A program made the translations under genes and the position numbers. A DNA stretch of 64,000 nt from an uncultured Sphingomonadales bacterium. Lineage in GTDB: Bacteria > Pseudomonadota > Alphaproteobacteria > Sphingomonadales > Sphingomonadaceae. The notes beneath the pieces are model-generated. The model did not search any database. It worked only from the letters and a program-made list of their open reading frames with translations, and was not told where the DNA came from. Numbering within the stretch: position 1 is the first letter of the stretch; each line of letters opens with the position of its first letter. This document shows positions 27,844 to 40,480 of this stretch, piece by piece. The DNA is taken from contig CAIMDB010000022.1 of NCBI GenBank assembly GCA_903839675.1, positions 124,001-188,000 on the forward strand, read 5' to 3'.

Positions 27844-28881
27844 ATGTCCACCGTCCATGAATTGACTGATCGCGCACGTGACGTGTTTCGCGTGGTCGTG
27901 GAATCTTATCTGGGGTCCGGCGCCCCTGTCGGCTCACGGACGATTTCCAAGCTTGGGCAAATGAGCCTGTCGCCCGCCTCCATCCGCAATGTGATGCAGG
28001 ATCTGGAAGAGCTGGGCCTGCTCGCCGCGCCGCACACATCGGCCGGCCGGATGCCGACGGAACTCGGCCTGCGGCTGTTTGTTGATGGCATGATGCAAGC
28101 GGCCGAACCCACTGCGGACGAACGGGCCGTCATAGAAGCACGCGTTGGCCAAAGTGGGCCGATTGAGGATGCTCTGGCCGCGGCGACCGCAACGCTGTCG
28201 GGCCTTTCCCAATGTGCAGGCATCGTCCTTGTCCCGGCGCGGGAACCGCGCTTGCGGCAATTCGCGTTCGTGCCGCTAGGCCCTGCGCAGGCGCTGGCCG
28301 TGCTGGTGGGGGAAGACGGATCGGTTGAAAACCGCGTCGTAGACCTTCCGCCCGGCCTTCCGGTTTCAGCCCTTGTTGAGGCGGGCAATTTCATCACCGC
28401 TCACCTTGCGGGCCGGACATTAGCTGAGGCGTCGGCGGTGCTGGCGACACAGATTGCGCGGGAACGGGCGATGCTCGACATCGCATCGCAGGATCTGGTG
28501 CAACGTGGCATCGCCGTCTTGAGCGAGGATAGCGCGCACCGTCCGGTTCTGATTGTGCGGGGGGCCGCCCACCTGATCGACGATACAGCTGTGGCGGATC
28601 TGGACCGCGTTCGTAACCTGCTTGATGAGATTGAGGGCAAGGAAGATATTGCCCGCTTGCTCGACGGCGCCCGCGAAGGCGCGTCTACCAAGGTTTTCAT
28701 CGGGTCGGAGAACAAGCTGTTTGCGCTTTCAGGGTCATCGGTGATAGCGGCCCCTTACCACGGACGTGACGGGCGTGTGGTTGGCGTGGTCGGGGTGATC
28801 GGGCCCACGCGCTTGAATTACGCCCGTGTCGTCCCCATGGTTGATTTTACAGCACAAACCCTCACGAGATTGATGACGTAA
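27844..28881 (+). CDS. hrcA: Heat-inducible transcription repressor HrcA
   Basis: A 345-residue repressor of chaperone genes. The winged helix at residues 1-75 includes VGSRTISKLGQMSLSPASIRN, typical of HrcA, and TSAGRMPTELGLRLFVDGMM follows at its hinge. The C-terminal GAF-like domain ends VGVIGPTRLNYARVVPMVDFTA. HrcA is kept active by GroEL and represses at CIRCE elements. The ATG at 27844 is preceded by a CIRCE-like inverted repeat and a weak AGG. Its TAA overlaps the grpE ATG by one base (TAATG). Confidence 0.95.
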   Translation: MSTVHELTDRARDVFRVVVESYLGSGAPVGSRTISKLGQMSLSPASIRNVMQDLEELGLLAAPHTSAGRMPTELGLRLFVDGMMQAAEPTADERAVIEARVGQSGPIEDALAAATATLSGLSQCAGIVLVPAREPRLRQFAFVPLGPAQALAVLVGEDGSVENRVVDLPPGLPVSALVEAGNFITAHLAGRTLAEASAVLATQIARERAMLDIASQDLVQRGIAVLSEDSAHRPVLIVRGAAHLIDDTAVADLDRVRNLLDEIEGKEDIARLLDGAREGASTKVFIGSENKLFALSGSSVIAAPYHGRDGRVVGVVGVIGPTRLNYARVVPMVDFTAQTLTRLMT

Positions 28882-29414
28882 TGAGCGACGAAGAGTTGAA
28901 GAACGACGCACACCCTGAAGATCCCGGTGCCGAAGCCGAAGCGGCTTCTGATCCGCTGGGCGCTTTGCTCGGCGAACTGGAAGAAGCGCGCCAGCAGATC
29001 CTTTATGCGCAGGCTGAGACGCAGAATGTGCGCCGCCGTCTGGAAAAAGACGCGCAGGATGCCCGTGCCTATGCCGCCACCAATTTCGCGCGTGACGTTC
29101 TGTCGGTTGCCGACAATCTCACCCGCGCGCTCGACGCCATGCCCGCAGCGATGCGTGAGGATGAAGGCTCCAAAAGCCTGATCATCGGGCTGGAAGCGAC
29201 GCAGCGCGAATTGATGTCGGTGTTTGAACGCAACGGCATCACCCGCATCGCGGCCATGGGTCTCCCGCTTGATCCCAACCAGCATCAGGCGATGGTTGAG
29301 CTTCCCAGTGATGTGGAGCCGGGCACCATCGTGCAGGAAATGCAGGCCGGTTACATGATCAAGGACCGCTTGCTGCGTCCTGCGCTGGTCGCTGTGGCGA
29401 AGAAGCCGGAGTAG
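28881..29414 (+). CDS. grpE: Nucleotide exchange factor GrpE
   Basis: A 177-residue co-chaperone that releases ADP from DnaK. An acidic N-terminus (about 1-30) leads to the long coiled coil (LLGELEEARQQILYAQAETQNVRRRLEKD) and the C-terminal beta domain (GDVEP-like VELPSDVEPGTIVQEMQAGYMIKDRLLRPA). The conserved FARDVLSVADNLTRA is present. It is translationally coupled to hrcA. A repeat region follows, which probably ends the transcript. Confidence 0.96.
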   Translation: MSDEELKNDAHPEDPGAEAEAASDPLGALLGELEEARQQILYAQAETQNVRRRLEKDAQDARAYAATNFARDVLSVADNLTRALDAMPAAMREDEGSKSLIIGLEATQRELMSVFERNGITRIAAMGLPLDPNQHQAMVELPSDVEPGTIVQEMQAGYMIKDRLLRPALVAVAKKPE

Positions 29415-29421
29415 CTCAAAG

Positions 29422-29560
29422 AGTTCCTCCCCAATGACTTGGATTGGGGAGGGGGACCATCCGTAGGATGGTGGAGGGGCCAATAAGCTCGAAATTGCCC
29501 CTCCGTCAGTCGCTCACGCGACTGCCACCTCCCCATCGCAAGTCGATGGGGAGATTAAGT
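29422..29560. repeat. Compound palindromic repeat, family C
   Basis: The left part has CTCCCCAATGACTTGGATTGGGGAG as a hairpin, then CCATCCGTAGGATGG as a second one; the right part has GTCGCTCACGCGAC and CTCCCCATCGCAAGTCGATGGGGAG. The region fills the grpE-maoC gap between convergent genes. Several nested stems make it a likely bidirectional terminator or a mobile palindromic element of the type common in this group. Confidence 0.8.
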
Positions 29561-30012
29561 TAGGCCTCCACCGGCCGCCGTGCCACGAGGCCAATCGACA
29601 ACAGCCTCATCACCGGCTCATCATGTTGGTTGAACACGGTCACCTTGGCCTTCGTGCTGCCCATTTCGGGGCGGGATCGCGACGGGGTGACTTCGGTGAG
29701 TTCGGACTCAACGCGCAGTGTGTCGCCGGGATAGACAGGCTTTAGCCAGCGCAATTCGTCCAGTCCGGGTGAACCAAGCCCTGCCTGCTTATTCTTCTTT
29801 AGATTCTCGACCAGCATCGCCATCGTCATCGCGCAGGTGTGCCAGCCAGAGGCGGAGATGCGCCCGAAATGCGTCTTTGCGGCGGCTTCATCGTCGAGAT
29901 GGAAGGGCTGCGGATCATATTTGCCCGCAAATTCCAGCACCTCTTCGCGTGTGACCTCATACCGGCCAAAGCTCGCTTTGGTGCCGACCTTCATGTCTTC
30001 GAGATATTGCAC
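29560..30012 (-). CDS. MaoC-like dehydratase
   Basis: A 150-residue hot-dog-fold protein of the MaoC/(R)-hydratase type. The hydratase motif with D33 and H38 (YDPQPFHLDDEAA) and GRISASGWHTCAM are conserved, so it probably hydrates an enoyl-CoA, though the substrate is unknown. The GTG at 30012 was chosen because AGGGAGA lies about seven bases before it; an in-frame ATG at 29994 would remove six residues. It stands alone between two repeat regions. Confidence 0.87.
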   Translation of the reverse strand: MQYLEDMKVGTKASFGRYEVTREEVLEFAGKYDPQPFHLDDEAAAKTHFGRISASGWHTCAMTMAMLVENLKKNKQAGLGSPGLDELRWLKPVYPGDTLRVESELTEVTPSRSRPEMGSTKAKVTVFNQHDEPVMRLLSIGLVARRPVEA

Positions 30013-30115
30013 GCATCGTCTCCCTTTTGCTCCGTCTTACGTTAACGGAAAGCGAGAGGGGAAGAGGTTTTGTTGAGGCCGCCGCTGATTTGGCGTTGCG
30101 GGCCATGAATTACAG

Positions 30116-30211
30116 ATCCGTTTGCCCTGAGCTTGTCGAAGGGGCGTTCTTCCTTTGGCAGGACGGCCGCACAAGAAGGACGAGGCTTCGACAAGCTCAG
30201 CCCAAACGGAT
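30116..30211. repeat. Palindromic repeat, family A, copy 3
   Basis: Arms ATCCGTTTGCCCTGAGCTTG and CAAGCTCAGCCCAAACGGAT enclose a spacer; the stem is nearly perfect. It lies between the end of ychF and the start of maoC on the minus strand, so it may terminate the rplY-pth-ychF transcript (inference). Confidence 0.9.
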
Positions 30212-30225
30212 TCTGAAAAATTTGG

Positions 30226-31326
30226 TCAGACGTTGAACCGGAAGAGCATGATGTCGCCATCCTTGACGAGATAGTCCTTGCCTTCGGAACGCCACTTGCC
30301 CGCTTCCTTGGCGCCAGCCTCCCCATTGTGGTCGACATAGTCCTGATAGGCCATGGTTTCCGCGCGGATGAAGCCCTTTTCAAAGTCGGTGTGGATGGCA
30401 CCTGCGGCATTCGGCGCAGTAGCGCCCTTGAAAACGGTCCAAGCGCGCGCTTCTTTGGGGCCGACCGTGAAGAAGGTAATGAGGTGGAGGAGCTCATATC
30501 CTGCACGGATAACGCGGGCGAGGCCAGTTTCGGTCAGGCCAAGGTCGGAAAGGAATTCTGCGCGATCCTCAACGGGCATCGTGACAATATCGGCTTCGAT
30601 GGCTGCGGAGACAACCACAGCTTCGGCGCCTTCGGCCTTGGCTTTTTCGAAGACCTTGGCGGACAGGTCATTGCCGGTGGCAGCTGATCCTTCATCCACA
30701 TTGCAGACATAGAGGACAGGCTTGGATGTAAGAAGCTGTGCCTGCTGGAACGCCTTTTCCTCTTCCGCATCGTTGCGAACCGTCAAGCGCGCGGGCTTGC
30801 CTTCGCGCAGCAGATCGAGCGCCTTGCCGAGCACGACGGCAGCGACCTTCGATTCCTTGTCGCCTTGAGCGGCTTTCTTTTGCAGGTTGGGCACCCGCTT
30901 TTCGAGGCTTTCAAGGTCGGCGAGCATCAGCTCGGTCTCAACGGTATCGGCGTCGGAAATCGGGTCGATCTTGTTGTCGACATGCTGAATATCGTCATCG
31001 ACAAAGCAGCGCAGCACATGGACGACGGCATCGACTTCGCGGATGTTGGCGAGGAACTGATTGCCCAGACCTTCGCCTTTGGATGCGCCGCGCACGAGGC
31101 CTGCGATGTCGACGAAGCTCAACTGGGTTTCGATGATCTTCTGGCTGCCGCCAATCTTGGCGATGGACTGCAGGCGCGGGTCCGGCACGGCGACGTTCCC
31201 GACGTTTGGCTCAATCGTGCAGAACGGATAATTGGCAGCCTGTGCCGCCTGCGTTTCCGTCAGTGCGTTGAACAGGGTCGATTTGCCAACATTTGGCAGT
31301 CCGACGATACCGCATTTGAAACCCAT
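30226..31326 (-). CDS. ychF: Ribosome-associated ATPase YchF/OLA1
   Basis: A 366-residue P-loop protein of the Obg-related YchF type. G1 is GLPNVGKST (9-17), G3 is [20 protein letters not shown], and the G4 position is NVDE in place of NKxD, the change that makes YchF prefer ATP. The TGS domain closes the protein ([14 protein letters not shown] to [17 protein letters not shown]). YchF acts at the ribosome and in stress responses. It lies six bases after pth, an order often seen (rplY-pth-ychF). Confidence 0.97.
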   Translation of the reverse strand: MGFKCGIVGLPNVGKSTLFNALTETQAAQAANYPFCTIEPNVGNVAVPDPRLQSIAKIGGSQKIIETQLSFVDIAGLVRGASKGEGLGNQFLANIREVDAVVHVLRCFVDDDIQHVDNKIDPISDADTVETELMLADLESLEKRVPNLQKKAAQGDKESKVAAVVLGKALDLLREGKPARLTVRNDAEEEKAFQQAQLLTSKPVLYVCNVDEGSAATGNDLSAKVFEKAKAEGAEAVVVSAAIEADIVTMPVEDRAEFLSDLGLTETGLARVIRAGYELLHLITFFTVGPKEARAWTVFKGATAPNAAGAIHTDFEKGFIRAETMAYQDYVDHNGEAGAKEAGKWRSEGKDYLVKDGDIMLFRFNV

Positions 31327-31331
31327 TTCAG

Positions 31332-31904
31332 TCAGTCCTTCTGCATTCTCATCGCCACATCATTCATGAAGCGCACATCGTCTCCATCGGCCAGCCATTT
31401 GGCCTCGGCGGCAACGACGCCCAACATATGGGCAAGATCATCTGTTTCCGCCTTGGCAAAGTTGCCGAGGACGTAGCCGGTCACCCGGTCCTTATGGCCA
31501 GGATGGCCAATGCCAAGACGCACCCGGCGAAAATCTTCGCCGATATGGGCGATGGTGGAACGGATGCCGTTATGGCCTGCCGCCCCGCCGCCGCGCTTTA
31601 CCTTCACGCGGAACGGATCGATGTCGAGCTCGTCGTAAAAGACGGTCACGTCCTTTGTCTCGAGCTTGAAGAAGCGCATCGCTTCGCCAATGCTGCGGCC
31701 GCTCTCGTTCATGAAGGTCGCGGGTTTGACGAGCAGGATCTTGTCGCTGCCAATCCGGCCTTCTGATGCCAGTCCCTGAAAGCGCGTTTTCCAAGGCCCA
31801 AAAGAGAAGGTCTCGGCAATCACATCGGCGGCCATGAACCCCACATTGTGGCGGTGCATGGCATATTGTGCGCCGGGATTACCGAGACCTGCCCAGATTT
31901 GCAT
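31332..31904 (-). CDS. pth: Peptidyl-tRNA hydrolase
   Basis: A 190-residue esterase that recycles peptidyl-tRNA. GLGNPG with N9 at the start, the catalytic H19 in HRHNVGFMAAD, LVKPATFMNESGRS, VFYDELDIDPF and GAAGHNGIRSTIAHIG are the family motifs. The start is the first ATG at the family N-terminus. It lies between rplY (47 bases upstream) and ychF (five bases downstream). Confidence 0.96.
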   Translation of the reverse strand: MQIWAGLGNPGAQYAMHRHNVGFMAADVIAETFSFGPWKTRFQGLASEGRIGSDKILLVKPATFMNESGRSIGEAMRFFKLETKDVTVFYDELDIDPFRVKVKRGGGAAGHNGIRSTIAHIGEDFRRVRLGIGHPGHKDRVTGYVLGNFAKAETDDLAHMLGVVAAEAKWLADGDDVRFMNDVAMRMQKD

Positions 31905-31951
31905 CGTTAACTCCCGGGCGCCTTCCTGATCAGAAAAGCGCCAGAGGAAGC

Positions 31952-32563
31952 TTACTCGCCTTCAGCCTTGGTGGTGTCACCTTCGGCCGACTTCAGGCCC
32001 GACGGCGCGACCAGCGTGGCAATCGTAAAGTCACGATCGGTGATCGCACTCTTCGAGCCAGCGGGAAGTGCCACATGGCTGATGTGGATCGAATCGCCGA
32101 TTTCGAGGCCCTTGAGGGAGATCTTGATGTCGTCGGGGATCAGAGCTGCATCGCAGACCAGTTCCAAATCATGACGAACAATGTTGAGCACAGCGCCGCG
32201 CTTCATGCCGGGCGATGCTTCATGGTCGACGAAGTGAACAGGGACGTTCACGTGCACTTCGGAATGTTCACCGATGCGCAGGAAGTCCGCGTGAAGCGGG
32301 CGTTCAGTGACGGGGTGGAAAGACACATCCTTGCAAAGCGTGCGGACCTGCTTGCCACCAACGTCGATCATGATGACCGCGTTCATGAAGTGGCCGGTGT
32401 GCAGTGCCTTCAACAGCAGCTTTTCTTCGACGTGAATCGTCTGGGGTGCTTCGTTATTGCCGTATACGACGGCGGGGACGCGGCCCTGATTGCGCAGTGC
32501 ACGAGAGGCTCCCTTGCCTTCCCGTTCGCGCGTTTCGGCCGACAGCGTCAGCTGATCGCTCAT
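31952..32563 (-). CDS. rplY: 50S ribosomal protein L25, CTC form
   Basis: A 203-residue long form of L25. The N-terminal 5S rRNA-binding domain ([23 protein letters not shown] from about 11) is joined to the C-terminal TL5 domain (from about 95: [27 protein letters not shown]). The C-terminus ends in an acidic tail ([11 protein letters not shown]). The start [10 protein letters not shown] was chosen at the family N-terminus with GGAGAT upstream; the longer open frame is antisense-like filler. Together with pth and ychF it makes one transcript. Confidence 0.94.
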   Translation of the reverse strand: MSDQLTLSAETREREGKGASRALRNQGRVPAVVYGNNEAPQTIHVEEKLLLKALHTGHFMNAVIMIDVGGKQVRTLCKDVSFHPVTERPLHADFLRIGEHSEVHVNVPVHFVDHEASPGMKRGAVLNIVRHDLELVCDAALIPDDIKISLKGLEIGDSIHISHVALPAGSKSAITDRDFTIATLVAPSGLKSAEGDTTKAEGE

Positions 32564-32682
32564 ATGTAATCTCCGGTTAAATTTGCTTTTTCCGTCACGC
32601 CTCCAGGGATGACCATAACGGAAGAGCGCGCGCCTATGCGAAAACGGGCAGGAATGCAAGCAATGGTGCGTGGCACCGCTGC

Positions 32683-33567
32683 TCAGTTGATGCGCACGGC
32701 CTCCAGGCGATTGGCCTTCAGCATGGCCTGCACGCTTTCTTTGCCTGCCAGATGCCCGGCGCCAACTGCGACGAAGACCGTGCCCGGCTGCTCCATCCGC
32801 TTGGCAATCCATCCAGCCCAACGCTGGTTGCGGTCGGTCAAAAGCACCTTCTTGATCTCCGGCATGGTGTTCATTCCGTCATTCATGACGGCGGCCAGCG
32901 TGTCGGGCTTTCCCTTGGCCCAGCTGCCGACCATGACGGAGACAACTTTCTTTGCCTTTGGCATTTCTGCCACGGCAGAGTTGAGGAACTTGATCTGCTG
33001 GTCTTCCGGCAAAGTGTCAAAAAACCCGATCTGCTCTTCCATGCTTTCCAAAGCACCGATCTTCTTGGAGGCGGCTTTGGCTTCAGCAGTCAGCAGCTTC
33101 TCCGCGCCCGATTCCGGATCATAACCCAGCTTCTGCATCGGGGCCATGGCGACAAGGGTAGAGGCGAACCAGGGTTCAAAGGGCTCCAGGCCTTCAGGGT
33201 CGATATCCAATGTCTTGAGCGCAGCCCGATATTTGGCGGCGTCCTTTGGGGTCAGCTTTTGCGACAAGGGCGGCCCATCGGGGTCGATGGCGCGCGATAT
33301 CACAATCTTCTGTGCTTCGGCCTCGCTTGGCTGGACCATTTCCAGAACCAGTTCATCCGCCGCATCGAAGGCGGTATTGATCTTACCTTCAAACCACTGC
33401 GTGCCCGGCTTCAACAAATGGATGGTGCCAAACAGATAGATGGTCGTGTCTGCATCCGAGACCTTCCACAAGGCCGGTTTGGCAATGAGGACTGGGGCAG
33501 GCTTGGCTGCCGGCTCTGCTGCGGAGACGAGGAGGAGGGCCATCAGGCCGAGGGAGAAGGCGCGCAT
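32683..33567 (-). CDS. TraB/GumN family protein, copy 1
   Basis: A 294-residue probably exported protein. A hydrophobic N-terminus (about 1-20) is followed by the family motifs: [10 protein letters not shown] with GTIH at 47-50, a Glu-containing ELVLEMVQP, and the late [10 protein letters not shown] with GAGH at 269-272. The two GxxH motifs mark TraB/GumN/Tiki-type proteins, which include metalloproteases; a protease role is inferred only. A closely related gene lies 38 bases upstream, so the pair probably arose by duplication. Confidence 0.85.
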   Translation of the reverse strand: MRAFSLGLMALLLVSAAEPAAKPAPVLIAKPALWKVSDADTTIYLFGTIHLLKPGTQWFEGKINTAFDAADELVLEMVQPSEAEAQKIVISRAIDPDGPPLSQKLTPKDAAKYRAALKTLDIDPEGLEPFEPWFASTLVAMAPMQKLGYDPESGAEKLLTAEAKAASKKIGALESMEEQIGFFDTLPEDQQIKFLNSAVAEMPKAKKVVSVMVGSWAKGKPDTLAAVMNDGMNTMPEIKKVLLTDRNQRWAGWIAKRMEQPGTVFVAVGAGHLAGKESVQAMLKANRLEAVRIN

Positions 33568-33605
33568 GCCCAGTGATGTAAGGCGTTAAACGTTAAAAGT
33601 AAGCG

Positions 33606-34511
33606 TCAATCGACGCGGGAAACCGCTATTCCGCTGCCTGAAAGCAGGTGCTGGAGCGAATCGGGTCCAGCGAGATGCCCCGCCCCAACGGCGAATAACA
33701 CCGTGCCCGGTTTTGCCATCCGGTTGGTCAGCCATCCGGTCCAGGCAATGTTCCGCTGGCGGACCAAGACGTTGTAAAGTTCGGCACCCAGTTTCTCTTG
33801 GGTGAAGTCCGCATCAAGCTGGCTCACATCACCCGACGCCCAAGCCCGGTCGCTCTCATTCGGGGTGTTTGGCTCGGTCGCGTCCATGTCCTCCAGCGTG
33901 TCCTCCAGCATTTTGCGCTGGGCATCCTCGGACAGAGCATGCATCTGCCGCAGGACGGCGCTGCCATCCTCCACAGCCAGAATTGGCCGACCGGCGCGCA
34001 CAAAGGCCTTTTGCAGCACCGCCTCCACGCCATTGTCATGCGACAGGCCATCCTTGCTCATATCTTCAACCGCGAGGACGAGGCTCGCCATCCAGGTCGG
34101 CATGGCGTCGTAAAATTGTTCGGGAAAGTCGGTGCGAGCGATGGCGCGCTTCAGGAGCACCTGCTTCTCAGGCGCAACCCGCGCCACAATCGGACGGTCA
34201 GGCACCACGGGGTTGATCGTGTCGTCGACCGCGCCTTCGGTGCTCTTTTCCGCTGCGGGCGAATCGACCGTCTCCAACACCAGCTCTTCCGCCTGCGCGA
34301 CAATCTGTTTCAGGGCAGGGGATTGCCAGCGGAACCCCTTGGGCAGCGCGTGCGTGGTGCCGAACAAATAGATCGTCGTGTCAGCGTCGGAAATCTTCCA
34401 GATGGCGGGATGCGGGTCCGATTGGCGCGCAGATGTGGCCGCTTCGCTTGCCGGGGCAAGGAGCAAGGCAGGCAGCGCCAGTATGGCGCGCAGGGCCATC
34501 CGTTTCCGCAT
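33606..34511 (-). CDS. TraB/GumN family protein, copy 2
   Basis: A 301-residue paralogue of the next gene. A signal peptide (about 1-25, LPALLLAPASEA) precedes [10 protein letters not shown] (GTTH at 51-54), the Glu motif ELVLETVDSP, and the late [13 protein letters not shown] (GAGH at 276-279). The conserved motifs agree with copy 1, while the region between has diverged strongly. The ATG at 34511 follows GGAGAGAG. The gene is divergent from glyQ, with 128 bases between them. Confidence 0.85.
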   Translation of the reverse strand: MRKRMALRAILALPALLLAPASEAATSARQSDPHPAIWKISDADTTIYLFGTTHALPKGFRWQSPALKQIVAQAEELVLETVDSPAAEKSTEGAVDDTINPVVPDRPIVARVAPEKQVLLKRAIARTDFPEQFYDAMPTWMASLVLAVEDMSKDGLSHDNGVEAVLQKAFVRAGRPILAVEDGSAVLRQMHALSEDAQRKMLEDTLEDMDATEPNTPNESDRAWASGDVSQLDADFTQEKLGAELYNVLVRQRNIAWTGWLTNRMAKPGTVLFAVGAGHLAGPDSLQHLLSGSGIAVSRVD

Positions 34512-34639
34512 CTCTCTCCAGTCCGGTTCGTTGACCGGATTGTGACGGTTTGAAGGCTGCGCTCCAAATCGGCCTCCGTCAAGGCGATTCAGGTCCACTT
34601 TGCTTGACCGTCGCGGCCCCATCCGCCAAAGGCGCGGCC

Positions 34640-35542
34640 ATGGCGGCGGACAATCAAAGTTTGAGCTTTCAGGACCTGATCCTGACCCTCCACGATTATT
34701 GGGGAAAGCAGGGATGTGTCATCCTGCAACCCTATGACATGCGCGTGGGCGCGGGGACCTTTCATCCCGCGACGACGTTGCGTGCGCTTGGCCCGGAAAG
34801 CTGGAATGCCGCCTATGTGCAGCCCTCCCGCCGTCCGACCGACGGGCGTTATGGGGAGAACCCCAACCGGCTGCAGCATTATTACCAATATCAGGTGATC
34901 ATGAAGCCGAGCCCGGCGAACCTGCAGGAGCTGTATCTCGGCTCTTTGGACGCCATCGGTATCGATCCGCTGAAGCATGACGTCCGTTTTGTGGAGGACG
35001 ACTGGGAAAGCCCAACGCTGGGCGCCTGGGGCCTTGGCTGGGAAGTCTGGTGTGACGGTATGGAAGTCACCCAATTCACCTATTTTCAGCAGGTTGGCGG
35101 CTATGATTGCAAGCCCGTCGCAGGCGAGTTGACTTACGGGCTGGAACGTCTGGCCATGTATATTCAAGGCGTCGACCGGGTGTACGACCTGCGCTTCAAC
35201 GATGCGGGCGTGACGTATGGCGACGTCTTCCTTGAGAACGAACGCCAGTTTTCCAAGTACAACTTCGAGGTCGCGGACACCGCCGCGCTGTTCGACGGGT
35301 TCGCGAAGGCCGAGGCCGAATGCCAGCGCTGCATCGAGGCGGGCGTGCCGCTCGCCGCCTATGATCAGGCGATTGAGGCCAGCCACTTGTTCAACCTGTT
35401 GCAGGCGCGCGGCGTCATCTCCGTGCAGGAACGCGCCAGCTATATGGGCCGCGTCCGCGATCTGGCGAAGGGCAGTTGTCAGGCCTGGATCGAAAAGCAG
35501 ACGCCCGAATGGACGGCTAAATTCCCGGGGTGGACGGCATGA
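34640..35542 (+). CDS. glyQ: Glycyl-tRNA synthetase alpha subunit
   Basis: A 300-residue class II aminoacyl-tRNA synthetase subunit, the catalytic part of the alpha2-beta2 glycine enzyme. The N-terminus is typical ([25 protein letters not shown]), as is [25 protein letters not shown]. The start MAADNQ was taken at the family start. Its TGA overlaps the glyS ATG (ATGA), so the subunits are made together. Confidence 0.97.
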   Translation: MAADNQSLSFQDLILTLHDYWGKQGCVILQPYDMRVGAGTFHPATTLRALGPESWNAAYVQPSRRPTDGRYGENPNRLQHYYQYQVIMKPSPANLQELYLGSLDAIGIDPLKHDVRFVEDDWESPTLGAWGLGWEVWCDGMEVTQFTYFQQVGGYDCKPVAGELTYGLERLAMYIQGVDRVYDLRFNDAGVTYGDVFLENERQFSKYNFEVADTAALFDGFAKAEAECQRCIEAGVPLAAYDQAIEASHLFNLLQARGVISVQERASYMGRVRDLAKGSCQAWIEKQTPEWTAKFPGWTA

Positions 35543-37695
35543 CCGACTTCCTGCTCGAACTCCTGTCCGAAGAAATCCCGGCGCGCATGCAAGACAAGGC
35601 GCGGGATGATCTTGCGCGCCTGTTCTCAGCGGAACTCGATAAGGCCGGCCTGAAGGCTGCAGACCTCGTCACCTACGCCACGCCGCGTCGTTTGGCATTG
35701 ATCGCCAAGGGCTTGCCGCTTGAAACGCAGGCAGTTTCGGAAGAAACCAAGGGGCCAAAGGTCGGCGCGCCGCCACAGGCGATGGAGGGCTTCCTCCGCA
35801 AGACCGGCCTGACGCAGGACCAGTTGGTCGAGCGCGACGGCGTCTATTTCGCGGTTGTTGAAAAGCCGGGCCGCAAAACAGCGGACGTGCTGGCAGAGGC
35901 CATCCCCACGATCATCCGCGCCTTCCCATGGCCCAAGTCACAGCGCTGGGGCGCCGCCTCGCGCTCGACCGAGAGCTTGCGCTGGGTGCGTCCGTTGCAG
36001 GGCATCATCGCGATCCTTGGCGATGATGTTGTCCCCTGTGAGATTGACGGCATCAGCAGCGGCGCCGCGACGATGGGCCATCGTTTCCATCACGCGGGCC
36101 CTGTCACCATCGGCAATGCGGACGACTATGCCGCAAAGCTGAAGGCCTGCCACGTCATCGTCAATCAGGACGAGCGCCGCGCCATCATCCGCGCAGGCGC
36201 CGAGAAGGCCGCGGCGGACGCGGGCCTTGTGCTCGTGCCCGATGAGGGCTTGGTCAATGAAAATAGCGGCCTGACCGAATGGCCGGTGCCGATGCTCGGC
36301 CGGTTTGACCCCGATTATCTGACCGTGCCCGAAGAAGTCATCCAGCTCACCGCGCGCGTGAACCAGAAATACTTCATCTGCCGTGATGCGGCAGGCAAGC
36401 TCGCCAACGCGTTTATTTGCACCGCAAACATCGTCGCCAATGATGGCGGTGCGGTGATCGTTGCGGGCAATGAGAAGGTACTGGCCGCGCGGTTGAGCGA
36501 TGCGCGCTTCTTCTACGACACCGATTTGAAGACCAGCCTTGAGGTGCATGCCGAAAAGCTGAAGGACATCGTCTTCCACGAAAAACTGGGGACAGTGGCC
36601 GACAAGGTCGAGCGCGTCGCGAAGCTGGCGCGGTGGTTGGTGGAAGAGGGCATTATTTCCCCCTCCGCTCGCCCTGAGCCTGTCGAAGGGCTGTCCTTCT
36701 CTTCTGACGGTGACCAGAACAGGACGGGGCTTCGACAAGCTCAGCCCGAGCGGGTTTTGAACGTTGCGGAACTGGCCGGCATGGCCGAACGCGCCGCGCG
36801 TCTGGCGAAGGCCGATCTCGTGACCGGCATGGTCGGCGAGTTCCCCGAACTCCAAGGCCTGATGGGCGGATATTACGCTGCCGCCCAAGGCGAAGACCCG
36901 CAGGTCGCCGCTGCCGTGCGCGATCACTACAAGCCGGTCGGGCAGGGAGATGACGTGCCGACTGCACCGGTGACGGTGGCGGTGAGCTTGGCGGACAAGC
37001 TGGATAGTTTGTTTGCCTTCTTCTCAGAAGGGCTGCTGCCCACTGGCTCTAAAGATCCTTTCGCCCTTCGCCGGTCGGCATTGGGCGCGCTGCGGCTAAC
37101 TCAGACAAATGGGCTACGTTATCTGGTTTTCGAAGCAGCGCGGGCGTGGGGAGCAGACGGCACGACCGGTTCGGGACTGGCGGTTACGGACTTTTTCCAC
37201 GACCGATTGGGTGTTCAGATGAGAGAGTCTGGCATCCGCTACGACACAGTACTTGCTTCGGCCACCTTGGAAACGTCTTTGGACGGGGACATGGTTCGTG
37301 TGCTTTCCAAGGCGAATGCCCTTCAGGCTTTCGTCACAACAGAGGACGGCACCAACCTTCTCGCAGGCTATAAGCGCGCCGCGAATATCCTGAAAAAGGA
37401 GGGCGTCGAGAACCTTACGGCGAAGTCACTTTCCTATGCGCCCGCTCCGGAGGAAACGGCGCTCATTAGGGCACTCGATTCGGCAGAGCCGCAAGCGGCA
37501 GCCGCGATCGCGCGGGAGGATTTTGAAGGGGCCATGGCGGCGCTCGCGTCGCTGCGCGCGCCGATTGACGCGTTTTTTGACAAGGTGATCGTGAATGATC
37601 CGGACGAAGAAAAGCGACTGGCACGATTGGCCATGCTCGCGCGCGTCCGCGATGCCGTTCATCAGGTGGCCGACTTCTCCCGTATTGAGGGATGA
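35539..37695 (+). CDS. glyS: Glycyl-tRNA synthetase beta subunit with palindromic insert
   Basis: A 718-residue subunit. It starts [17 protein letters not shown] and ends with the DALR-type anticodon-binding region (about 600-718). Residues 376-405 are the in-frame translation of a family A palindromic repeat (ARPEPVEG on the left arm, [10 protein letters not shown] on the right). They stand between [12 protein letters not shown] and [21 protein letters not shown], which in typical GlyS proteins are joined by a short link. The insert lies in a surface-type region between helices, so the enzyme probably still folds. glyQ overlaps upstream, and ppdK follows. Confidence 0.96.
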   Translation: MTDFLLELLSEEIPARMQDKARDDLARLFSAELDKAGLKAADLVTYATPRRLALIAKGLPLETQAVSEETKGPKVGAPPQAMEGFLRKTGLTQDQLVERDGVYFAVVEKPGRKTADVLAEAIPTIIRAFPWPKSQRWGAASRSTESLRWVRPLQGIIAILGDDVVPCEIDGISSGAATMGHRFHHAGPVTIGNADDYAAKLKACHVIVNQDERRAIIRAGAEKAAADAGLVLVPDEGLVNENSGLTEWPVPMLGRFDPDYLTVPEEVIQLTARVNQKYFICRDAAGKLANAFICTANIVANDGGAVIVAGNEKVLAARLSDARFFYDTDLKTSLEVHAEKLKDIVFHEKLGTVADKVERVAKLARWLVEEGIISPSARPEPVEGLSFSSDGDQNRTGLRQAQPERVLNVAELAGMAERAARLAKADLVTGMVGEFPELQGLMGGYYAAAQGEDPQVAAAVRDHYKPVGQGDDVPTAPVTVAVSLADKLDSLFAFFSEGLLPTGSKDPFALRRSALGALRLTQTNGLRYLVFEAARAWGADGTTGSGLAVTDFFHDRLGVQMRESGIRYDTVLASATLETSLDGDMVRVLSKANALQAFVTTEDGTNLLAGYKRAANILKKEGVENLTAKSLSYAPAPEETALIRALDSAEPQAAAAIAREDFEGAMAALASLRAPIDAFFDKVIVNDPDEEKRLARLAMLARVRDAVHQVADFSRIEG
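36665..36753. repeat. Palindromic repeat, family A, copy 4, inside glyS
   Basis: Arms CCGCTCGCCCTGAGCCTG and the matching CAAGCTCAGCCCGAGCGG enclose a spacer. The element keeps the glyS reading frame and has no stop codon in that frame, so it is translated into about 30 residues. It is the only copy in the window that lies inside a protein-coding gene. Confidence 0.92.
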
Positions 37696-37746
37696 CGAGA
37701 TTATCCCGCTCCCCTTGAGGGAGAGGGCAGGGTTCGGGAGTAGCAA

Positions 37747-40404
<2,658 letters not shown>

Positions 40405-40480
40405 GGCGCTTTCATTTTTTCTTGGCCCCTGTCGGCGCGCGCGTTAGCGTCGCTGAAAATAAAGGGGAGGGTCACGAAAA

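Noticed and set aside
37698-37740. Short hairpin (CTCCC-CTTGA-GGGAG) between glyS and ppdK as a terminator or repeat
   Set aside because: The stem is only five base pairs, no T-run follows, and the ppdK ribosome site lies inside it; too weak to list.
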